Of a stretch of 64,000 nt of DNA, positions 10,377 to 20,400 are shown piece by piece. The DNA is taken from positions 35,884,335 to 35,948,334 of the forward strand of contig NC_088788.1 of the NCBI RefSeq assembly GCF_949628265.1, written 5' to 3'. The position numbers were made by a program, and so were the translations under genes. Below the pieces are notes generated by a model. That model was not told the origin of the DNA. It saw only the letters and a list, made by a program, of their open reading frames with translations, and searched no databases. Position 1 is the first letter of the stretch. Each line of letters begins with the position of its first letter. Origin of the DNA: Cloeon dipterum. Taxonomy: Eukaryota; Arthropoda; Insecta; Ephemeroptera; Baetidae.

Positions 10377-11697
10377 TTATGCGAATTTCAAGATATCGTG
10401 GCACTCCTTGGGCATTTCGCACAAGACGAAGCGGTCTTTGACTCCGCAAGGGTGATCAAAGAGAAGGTTTTGCCACAATACGGTGCACGTCTGTTGTCCA
10501 AATTTGTAGACTGCGGGGTAGCCTGGTAACCACGCTTCAGTCTGGACTTTGTTGCCGTTATGGATCCAGCGGTAGTCTCCCAGCTGCTGATTGATATCGC
10601 TGGCGGCCACCCAGTAGCCTTGACCTTTAATTGTTTGCTTAGTCAATTCAATTCTGCGAATCGTATGGGAAATGCGTATTACCTCCAACGATACCGGCGG
10701 AAAAGACTTCCTTTGCTTTTTCTCGGGTGTCCAACGTTGCCATTTCGAGGCCGTATAGTTTACAGAAATTCTTGACTTCGTACCAGGTCAACTAATAGTA
10801 TTTATTGATTTTAGAGTCTATTTTTGTTTAAATCAAAACTTACTAAGGTGGTTTTGTCGTAGTAAAAGGTCCCCGAGACTAATCTTTTCAAATCTAGGTT
10901 GATCCCTAAAATAAATTCACAAATCAGAACAATTAAGTATGGGGTGTAAGAATGAGTTACCTCTCGTCAAACAATCGACCTGGAGTGAATTAAGAAAAAG
11001 TATTAGGTCAGATTAATGTTAAGCTGTGCTTTACTTTTTTTGCCAAATCGCTGGTCGGCTCCAAATTCTTGCATTTCCTGTTGCATGCTTCTCCTTGACT
11101 CTAAATTTTAATAATTATTTGTTTAAGAGGAAATATAATCATATTTTAACTAAACTCTCTTTAGCTCCCGAAATTCATTGTTAAGGGTTTCCGTGATATT
11201 TAACAGATATTTGACAGAGTCTGTCAGTGCAGTGAGCTTTTCCTTTCCTTCTTGAGAAGGGCATGTCTGGTAAAGCACAAATTATTAATTGTTTCTCAAG
11301 TTACACTAACAAATATCCCACATTCAGTGTGGATGGCTCAACTTTTTGAACTTTTTGGTTGATTTCTTGCACTTGAGTAAGCATCACGTTCAAAACCCCG
11401 AAAATTGAAGTGCTGAGAAAATCCTCGTCGCCGACATCCCTTGAAAAATACATATGTCAGAATTAATTCCTCCAATTAAAATTCCATAACTGTTCAATAA
11501 CCTCTGATTGTCCAAATCCGCATTTTCATTCAGGGAAACATGCTAGAAAAAATAAATTTGATTTTTGCAAAGCTCTATAAATGTTTTTTAATTATAACCT
11601 GTTGTCCTTGTTGTTGCTGTCGAATACCGTACGATGATGCATCCACGCAGAGAAACAGCAGGCCAACAAATATACAGCACAGCAAGTTCCACGACAT
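10377..11697 (-). CDS. Secreted Gln-rich / C-type lectin-like protein, copy 3 (about 290 aa, altered splice site)
   Basis: Nine exons: 11697-11599, 11542-11502, 11439-11322, 11266-11156, 11100-11035, 10979-10961, 10905-10844, 10791-10683, 10624-10377. It shares the family architecture: signal peptide MSWNLLCCIFVGLLFLCVDA, short Gln tract, coiled coil, Cys linker (ACNRKC, VDCLTR) and lectin-like domain (NFCKLYG, GYWVAASDI, GDYRW, QTCTVLW, LLFDHPC, RFVLCEM). The second exon is one base shorter than in its sisters. If the sister donor (end at 11491) were used, the frame would break and reach a stop in the next exon. A new donor, AG followed by GTTATT, lies 11 bases earlier (exon end 11502) and restores phase. 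All later exons stay open, so I favour a working gene with a moved donor. A young pseudogene is the alternative. Confidence 0.75.
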
Positions 11698-11889
11698 GTT
11701 GTAGCTTTCCCAAACAGTTTGAAAATGAAATGCTAATAAGCAGACTGAATATATAATTGAACCAATGAGTTCATCAGCTCAGTTTATCAGTTCTTGATAT
11801 TATTTAACACTCGCTAAGTGTCGTCGTTGCAGCATTGTTATATCATCTGACGAAAGAGGAAAGTCGACTTGAAATATTGTTTACCTCAC

Positions 11890-11912
11890 ATCAATGGATA
11901 TAAATAAAATGA
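11890..11912 (-). promoter_or_regulatory. TATA-like site upstream of lectin copy 3
   Basis: 'tggatataaataaaatg' on the plus strand aligns with 'tggatataaaatc' upstream of copy 2. The homology to the other upstream regions stops a few bases further out, at about 11925, where unrelated sequence begins. Copy 3 therefore lacks the TATGCAACCTGCGAAACAT element in place. Confidence 0.4.
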
Positions 11913-12014
11913 GGAAATACAACCCCCTTGCCGCACACCATTCGACTGGACCATTTACTCTCAGAGTTTGAAATTAGGTAGTTCGCATTAAACTTTTCCA
12001 CCAACAGTTAAAGA

Positions 12015-12430
12015 TCACTCGGAGAGAAAATTTCCGAGTGTTCGGCAGCTTATCAAAAATGAAACCTTTGTCTAATGAGTCAAAAGCTTTCTTGGTTTCC
12101 AAAAAAGGGTGTACAACACGGCTTATTGTTTTCGTACACTATCTCATCCACCAGGAATTGCACAGCCTTTAAATTAGACCTCCCTCTCACGAAATTCATC
12201 ATCCGCAATTTTCGCCCAGGCCAAAATGACCTACCAATCAAAGTCTTCTGTCAATACGGCCTTATAAAGCTTTTTGATCTTGGCAGTTGCGCCTATCGCG
12301 AGCAATGGTGTCCAGTAGGTTATCTGGCCGTACTTGACATTAAGCGATTTTGCCAAATTAGAGTGGGTAAAGTTGAAATTATAAAGCGGCTTATAATCTG
12401 GCCGACGCTATCTTCTTTGCTGAAGATTTA
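12015..12430 (-). mobile_element. Decayed LINE fragment (reverse transcriptase)
   Basis: Minus-strand translation gives FVRGRSNLKAVQFLVDEIVY near 12130-12200. After a frame change it gives PFLETKKAFDSLDKGFIFDK near 12040-12110, matching the non-LTR reverse-transcriptase blocks around the first catalytic Asp (K-A-F-D). Both ends are missing, and at least one frameshift and several stops separate the pieces, so it is dead. The clade (CR1, Jockey or RTE type) cannot be told from this length. It sits exactly where homology among the lectin flanks breaks (about 11925-12530). Confidence 0.7.
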
Positions 12431-12529
12431 GCTAATATTTATTCGTTATTCCTCACACTCAAAATTACAGTAAATTTGTTCAAAACCAGCGGTTCAAGTT
12501 TTCCCGGTTTTTCAACACGATTATAAAAT

Positions 12530-12790
12530 CTAATAAGCAGAATAAATAAGTGGACCAACGAGTTCATCAGATTAAACGTTCTTGACATGTCGGCAGCTTT
12601 ATTATCATCAGAGGAAAGTCGACTTAAAATATAGTTGATGTCACATAAATGGAAATTATGATCAATTCGTTAAATCGTTTCCTTCAGCGAAAACAGAACT
12701 TTCAATTGTTGAGAAGTGATATGCAACCTGCGAAACATCAATGTGTCACTTGCTGCATAACAACTTTTACGAACTTGATATAATATCTAA
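12530..12790 (-). pseudogene. Orphan 5' flank of a lost lectin copy
   Basis: The sequence from 'taataagcagaataaataag' through 'accaacgagttcatcag', 'attgttgagaagtgatatgc' and 'aacctgcgaaacatcaatg' matches the upstream regions of copies 1 and 2 block by block. No signal-peptide exon follows at its lower-coordinate end; the LINE-bearing segment does instead. It is best read as the promoter of a fourth tandem gene whose coding part is gone. Confidence 0.6.
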
Positions 12791-12934
12791 CTCCTAAAAA
12801 TGTCTAATTACATCTCCTTTGTGTCAGGGAAATAAATAATCCAATTTAAATTAAATGACCATGTATTTCAACAAAAAATATATCTCAATTGAGATATATT
12901 AGAAGTAATTTTTTTTCCTAGGCTTTTGGACAGT

Positions 12935-13000
12935 GATGAATAAAAATTAAAAGCAAAAAGATATTTATGACTGGTTCAGTTTATTTTATACTTAGGAATA
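12935..13000 (-). pseudogene. Orphan 3' flank of a further lectin unit
   Basis: 'tgactggttcagtttatttta' resembles the poly(A)-signal regions of copies 2 and 3 and contains AATAAA on the minus strand at 12980-12985. In the array each gene's upstream region is followed by the next unit's 3' end, and this block sits at the expected place. The coding exons expected at higher coordinates are not found. Confidence 0.4.
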
Positions 13001-13567
13001 CAGACAAAAATCACTATGTCAATGATATTGTTTAAGGACAACCTCATTTTGAACACACATTCAGTCGTCAAGATTACGATACTAAACGTTGAGAGCATTA
13101 AACGTACATATTCACATTAATTGGCAACTGGCACCCCTTGAAATTAACTTCTGAATAATCTGTCGCCAGTTGCGTTTTTAACCTGTAATGCTGGTTTTTT
13201 TTGGGGAAACAGCTTTGGAATCACACAATCGTAAAAAGGAGGCGATGAGAATAGTACTTTGAGAGTTTGGTTACATCGAGTGGCATGAGATCACAAGTTT
13301 ACTGGCAACTAAATTTAACAGCATTTAATGTTTCGGTGCGATATCTGAATTTCATCAAGACTGGATACAATATATCGTATTGATGCGATTAGTTCCGAAA
13401 TGATGTCTTACACACCAGCCTTACAAGTAGGATCCAGTACGTGCGAAGGGATTTGGTGATTTTTATGATTTGAACTGCATTTATTTTTTAAAACGAAAAA
13501 CAAATTTAGAAATAAATCACGTTGATTTTTGTCACCAAAAACCTTTGACACCACAAATAACGGACCT
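13000..13567. other. Non-coding stretch between lectin remnants and foldback element
   Basis: I see no exon, RNA gene or clear repeat. The motif 'actggcaac' recurs but is short. Possibly eroded lectin-unit DNA; nothing supports that directly. Confidence 0.35.
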
Positions 13568-14383
13568 CTGATTGCTAGAGTTCTTTTATTCAGAGTCGCG
13601 CCGATCAGCGGACGTACGCGCATTTGATCCCCGACCATATCTCTTCCCATGTTAAATGAGTTTTCGTAAGTGGCTCTATGTCAAAACTTACTGAAGCCAT
13701 CCGCGTCTCAATTGGTGTCAAACGAAAGTGCACGAGTTGATTTACAACATAAATCGAAACCATGCGAGATCGGGTAATAAAACAACCAAGAAATTCGCGT
13801 GCCTCTTTAATGGGAAGAATTGTGCAGGCGACAGTAGAGACATCTGTTCGTACCCAGCAAGAGCATTGAAGCTCATGCAGTTCAAGCAGTCACGTGACTG
13901 AATCCCGCCATCTCATTGACTTAGAGCAGGCACTCACTATACTGCTTGGAGGGAGTGTAAGGGAGAACCCTTAAGGCTGTGTGCGCGCTTGCTCTTAGCC
14001 AATGAGATGGCGGGATTGAGTCAACGTGACATCTCGAACTGCATGAGCTTCATTGATGTCGCTAGGTATGCGCAGATGTCACTACTGTCGCCTACTCAAG
14101 CTGTAGCTTTCTTCCCATACGAAAAGGGGCACTTTTCGAACGCGAATTTCTCGGTTGTTTTATTTCCCGCGGTCATGGTTCCGACTTATGTTGTAGATCA
14201 ACTCATGTGCTTTCGTTTGATACCAATTTAAACGCGGATGGCTTCAGTAATTTTGACACAGAGTCGCTAACGAAAACTCATTAAACATGAGAAAAGATAG
14301 GCGGGACGTGGATCTGCGCAGGGCGAATGCGCGTCGGCTTGCCAGTTTGCACCACTCAGAATTGAAGGACTCTACCGATTACG
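13568..14383. mobile_element. Foldback element: long imperfect inverted repeat
   Basis: The left arm (about 13568-13937) is the reverse complement of the right arm (about 13983-14383) over roughly 370-400 bases, with small indels and perhaps 80% identity by eye. Examples are 'cgaaaactcatt' next to 'aaacatg', 'acgcggatggcttcagtaa', 'tcggttgttttattt' and 'atgagatggcgggatt', each paired with its complement. The 45-base centre forms the loop. No transposase frame is present, so it is a non-autonomous palindromic element (foldback or MITE-like). It lies just beyond the stop codon of Poxn and may be inside its 3' UTR. Confidence 0.8.
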
Positions 14384-14465
14384 TAAGCCTACGAAAGTCT
14401 GTCTATCACTAGCTATACACATTCGATAATTCAGTTGGATCGCGTCCACGCGTTCACAAATCGAG

Positions 14466-17400
14466 TTAGCAGCTGGATGAGGGCGACAGCGGCGGCAAGT
14501 CCGCGGACGAGACGGTGCCGCCGATGCACTGCACCAGCACGACGGGCTGCCCCGAGGCGGACATGACGAGGGGCGCCGGCCGCTGCGGCCGCCGGCTCGG
14601 CTCCCTCCTCAGCAGCTCTTCGATTGAGTAGGGGTTTTTCTTGGCGGGAGCCTCCTCCGGCGTCTTGTGCTCGCTGCCCCACGCCGCGCTGGTCAGCGGC
14701 GGTGGCGACGAGTTGCGTGCCGTCGCGGCCACGCGGGCTGCCGCCGCCGCCACGGCCGCCTGGTGAAGCTGCAGGGCGGCCACCAGCCGCTCGTTCTGCT
14801 GCTGGTCGTTCGGGTTGAATGCCGGGATGAACGGCGAACTTCTGCGTGCTACCGCCGCCGCCATGGCTGCCTTCAAGTCTGGAAATTATTTTTAATCTGT
14901 TAAATTTACAAGATATGAATATTTTGAAGATTTGCGTGAGTTAAGATAGTGGTTTATACTAATATGGCTAAATTTGCAAAATTTGCATACACAGGTTGGA
15001 AGATATTCAAGGTGGAAGAAAACGTTTGAATTGTATTCATAAAATTCATGTCGGTCCATAAAATTTACAATGTAATCAGCTTTTAAGTTCATATTATGCG
15101 CAATTTTGATGCAGCTGATCTCTAAATTAGAGACAAGTAATTCCAATTCCGTAAGAAATTTTTCACTAAAATGACTTAATTCTTTAATGAATTTAGACAG
15201 TTGAAGACTTTTTATAGTTTATTATATTATGCGTTTTTTACTAGAAATTAATAAAGATGATTAATTATTCAACGAACTACTGTGATTAGGAAAAATTAAA
15301 ACTTCCAATTTTTGTCTACATTGTGATCGCCAAGTCTCGGGCTTGAGCCATCAGAAATACAAAAACTTTGACTCGTTTCAACCTCCTCTAGATAGCCGAT
15401 GGAATTTGGGGTAGTTTTTTTTAGATTTTTTCAAAAATTAAAATCGCTCAACTAGAATTTTCAGTCAGAATTGCAAAAAACTAAAAACCATTTAACTCAT
15501 CTAAACCTCCCATAGATAGCCAATGGAACTAGGGGTAGATTTTTTTAATTTAAGAAGGTTTTGATCAAAGACAAAATTTGCTGAAAGTGCAAAGTGACGT
15601 GATTTTCATCGTTACTGCAATGCATAGGGTGGGGGGGGGGGCATGAGGGTTGACTACCTTCAAAACCCATTGGCTATCTAGGGGAGGTTGAGACGAGTCG
15701 AATGGTGTGCAGTTTTTGCAATTCGGACTGTTAGAACTCGATATTTGGTACTGACAATATTGGAAAAAATGCAACAATTTGCGTCACTCGTCGCGTAAAT
15801 AAATATTGAAAAATGCAATAGATTGGTCTAGAATTTTGTCCCGACGAAGGTCATGATTCAAAGGGAAAATTGCACTCGAAAACATGTTTGTCAACAAACT
15901 GCGCATGCTGGGGAAAGGGACTCGTCTCTTCCACGGCAAAACACGCGATAGGATATTTTTTGTATATTTGAAGACAAGTTTTTAGTCAAACTAAACAATT
16001 TATAGGTTTAAAATGGAATGATTTGTGCTCATTTGAAAGCTCAGGAAAAATGGTTCATCGTCTAAAATTTACAGCCCTATTTAAAAAATAATTTATATGA
16101 AAATTCTGGTATATGGACATTAAATTTTTTATTTAGCTCATAATTTTTGTAGTTTTAAAAGTTTCTTGTTCGTATTTTGCCACCTTATCCATTTCCAAAT
16201 CGAAACATTCGTACTATAAAACGGAAAACATCCTGAAACCGGTTTCACTTTTCAAATCCTTTTTTTATATCATATCTGAATTCCTTGCCGAAGCGAAATT
16301 TAAAAATTTATTAGCTTCAGATGAGAATCTTTGCATAATCCTTAAGTTAAAAGGTATTTCACGTCGAATAACGGCGCCGCGTTTATGCTACTGTGTGTTG
16401 TTTTTCATTTCCATTCGCGGCCAGCAGTGAAATTAGCTTAATTTACACGGGTGTGCGGAGATTTTCTTGTCTGCGGGTTGATTGATATCGGGGGGAGCCA
16501 GCTAGTTTGTAATCACGGCCAGATGAAGCGTGTAATTTATATCAATGAGCCGCAGGTGTTCCTGTTAAAAACGTGGGAACGCAGAAGACAGGCAGCTTTT
16601 AGCGAGACGGCCCCGCACAGATTTATCAATTATGCAAAGGAACAGGTTGATAAAATTCCAGCCCGGGTGCCGCTATTAACAACTCTCTTTTTGCCACGGC
16701 CGAAACTTTGTTAATGTACTGCTAAAGCTCAAGGGGAAAACTGACGCCGCTTAAAATTTTGGTCACGCTCCGCTAAATTGGCCACAAAAATGTCTGCGCG
16801 CTTTATTTCACTCGGAGCAAGCCGCGCGAGAATTGACGCAGCGCTTGTTCAAACAAACTCGATGACAATTTTTTTTAACTGCAGCTCAGCCGCTATTTTA
16901 GTTTTAATTTTATTCAGCCTGACTGACGGCGTGAAAGATTAACGCCTGAATAATTGGCGCTGTTTCGGAGGCAAAAAATTATACATACTTCAGGGACCTC
17001 AGACTGACCTTGCTCGCGCTTTCAATTGCTAATGGACGTGTGTGTTAGGAAATTGCGTCTGCTCCCAGCAAATGCAAATCACGCGCCATCGTTCAATCGA
17101 ACGACGCGGAATTAACATTTGTCACACACGATTGACTGGAAATTATTTTCAGCCTGTCAAAAATACAGACGCAAGTGTTCTCAAATGTATTCTGCTCCGC
17201 TTGTTACAGGTGTTTTTGCAAGTTGAGGCGCCCTTAATGCGAATAAATCAAAACTACATCATTTTTGAAATGCAAAAATGAAATAAAATTTTAAAATAAA
17301 TTGTGATGAGTTATGTTTTAATTACAAAGGCTTAGTTAAAAATGTAGCATTATCTGTTAATTTTAAGACGAAATCTACCCAGAAAACGATTTTTAATTGT

Positions 17401-20400
17401 AAAAAAATCGACAAAATATTTTTTTAAGAGTTTTACGGGATTAATTTGGGAAATATCAGAAGCAATTTCAAAATTGAGGTGTGTTTTGAATTCCCTCTCG
17501 CCGAGCCCGATCGAACTACGACCAAATTTGATGTCCTAGGTCAAGTTAAAAGATCATTTAAGTTAATTTCAGTTAATAGTTAAAATTTTGGAATTTTGAA
17601 ATGTTTAAAATATGCTCAAAAGTTGTCTCATGACATTTTTGTGAAAATTTCAGAGTTTTGTTGTCATTCCTTTTCAAGAAATTAGCGTCAAAATTTCAAA
17701 AACCCAAAATTTTCAACGTTTTAATTTTTTTCCAATATTTGCAACTCCAAATCTCGGGTTCTAACCATCAGAATTACCAAACCTACCCACCGTTCGACTC
17801 GTCTCTTCCTCCCCTGACTAGCTGAAGGGTTTAGAAAGTATTCGTCCCCATCCCTTTCAACCCCTGTGCTACAATTTTAAAAGCAACAATGCTTCCTCAA
17901 GGCTAAATAATTTTTTAACTCCACTCTTTTACTAAGATCGATTTATTTATTGAAAATATACCTGGAGGAGAGTTTGGCTGACGTTCGTGCGACTGCATGA
18001 GCGTGACGGGCGGGGTTCGTGCGCCTCCGTGCATGGCTGCGAGGTCGGCGTCCGTGGTGGCGCCGGCGTTGCGCAACACCCTGTTGATGGACGACACGCT
18101 GGGGATGGTGAGGGGGTCGCATACCCTCTGCGACAGCAGCGACTCTCTGATCTCCCAGGCGAACAGGCCGGGGTTTTCCTGCTTCAGACGCAGAATCCGC
18201 TTCACAACCGTGGGTGTGGCCACTTGCTGCAAAAATCGGGCAAAAAGTCGTCAGTCGCACGCTCGACAGAATTTTCTGGGCCCACCCAGTCGATCCGTCC
18301 GATACGCTTTAAACGACCGGCGGCTACGTGGTTTAATCAGAATTAAGTGGCCACTTTTTATAAAATTTAATGCTTTCGTAAGGTAACGTTTTTTATACCA
18401 GCAGTCGAGAAAATCCGCGAATACATAAAAAAACTAGGACGAACACATTTCGTTTTTTTCTCTTTCCGAAATTCAGCCTATTTGTCGCCGCGTTCTCAGT
18501 GGCGATAATTCATCTTAATGTCCGCATTCAAAGCGTAACCAGTTTAAAACCGGTCACGGTGCGCCAACCAAATGGCTTTGGAATTAGCAAGCGTGTCTGG
18601 AAAGAGCGACACACACCTGTGTGTGAGAGCAGCTTGGAGGGCCGTCTAATGAGTCCAAACAGTGATTGCAAATCTGATCGGCGCAGGTGTGCATTTAACC
18701 ACTCAATCGGCTACGCTCGTTCCGAAGCAGCACTGATTTTTATTTGCATCTTGCCATCACACCGTAAATAAAGCCATTTAGCAATCCTAGTTCGTTCCAC
18801 CTTAGTGAGGTCGTAAAATCGCCAAACACGCTAGTTAGCAGCTTCCAGAATTTCACAGGACGGCCTGGCGTCTCAAATATCATAATCCTGTGTTCCGCGG
18901 CGTCAATCACTTGCCTTCCAGTGGCAGTAAAAGCGGCGGCGCGAAGAAAGGGTAAATAATAAATATAAAAAAACGAAGTGCCTCCGCGCCCAGTTTATTA
19001 TTCGTAATGACGGCCAAGTGGCCCGTGTAATCTTTTTCACGCACTCTGAATGGGGAGCGGCAGCTCCTGTCGATTCGCTTCATTTGTGTTAACCACTTCT
19101 CTGAACGAGTGATCTAGATATGACAGAGGATCTAATTAGACCGTTATTGCACTGATCAGAACATTAGAAAAGAAATTTATAATTATTTTTAAAAAAAAAA
19201 TCACGGCTAACCAGGATCGGGCCGGGGTTTTCGCCATTTTTTAGATTGACAGACACGATTGTCACGGGTTTCCCTATTTAATCTGTAAAAAAGTTACCTA
19301 TCTCAGGAATGTGTGTGTGTAAATTCTGTGATGAATCAATCAACTTCTAACATTTCCTTCTATGCGATAAGAACAATTTGACACTGTGTCAAGCCGCCAA
19401 AGCAAAAACGAGAAGTGATATCCTAATTATTTAATAAATTAACAGATTTACAGCATTAGGAGATTTTCAAATGATAATCCCTGCTGGGCGGCGGGCTTGT
19501 TGACAGAACTCTGCGCCGAAATGCAAATTTCTAATTCGATTCAAAGGCTGACACGGCGTAAATCTCTTGTTCACAGCAAATAAAGTGACAGCGGACCTTG
19601 ACTCGAGCAGCGCACCTGCCATTTTATCCGCAAAAACTGGCAGATTAATTAACCCACCACCGAATGTGTGCCTTTTTTATTCTTACTCGCACTCATTAGC
19701 GCCAAATAAAAATATTCACCTTTCACGAAGGTAGGGCAAAAAGTGGAAAAAGTGTGGCTCGTGTTGATTACAGCTAAGAAGTGTTAATTGCAGGTGGATA
19801 TTCGTGATTGCGCTTTGAGACAGCCACTTTTAGACTTTTTTTAGCCCGCAGGTGTTTGAGTTGTTATTACTTTGCACGATTTGAATGCCATAAAAATTGT
19901 CAAGGAGGAGAGATCCATTTAGTAATGGATTCAAAGATTCAGACGTACGCCTGAAAATTTCAACGGCTGCTCCGAATTCGCGAGGGAACACGGCTTGAAG
20001 TTATTTCGCGAGACATCTCCATCAAATTTGACAGGCGGCAAAAAGCATTTCTCGTGAAATTGCCACTCGTCACCGGGCTGGACAAAAAAGAAACTGCCCT
20101 CTTTCTCGTCGACAGCGGGTAATGTCTCAATTGTCGAGGGGACGCAGGAATGCGGCGTCTCGTAATTGTAAGCTATTTATGCTGCAACGCAAATTACACG
20201 ACCGATAAAAAGCATCAAATGGAACGCCGTTTATAAATATGAAATTATTATTGCTCACTGTGTTTAAGAGACAACAAAAAGCCGCGCCAGTACTCAAGGT
20301 CGGGGCAAAAAGCCGCTACAAGGCACCTGCGAAGCTAATACATAATTATTTTGCCAGTGATGCCCAATTTTTCCGCGTAAATCATTTGATTCCGCAGCGA

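Noticed and set aside
15626-15645. G-run as a G-quadruplex regulatory site
   Set aside because: A single uninterrupted run of ten G within repeat debris, without the four spaced runs needed.
17943-18386. Frames of 105-129 residues on both strands over the third Poxn exon
   Set aside because: Only one frame encodes the second half of the paired domain; the others are shadows.
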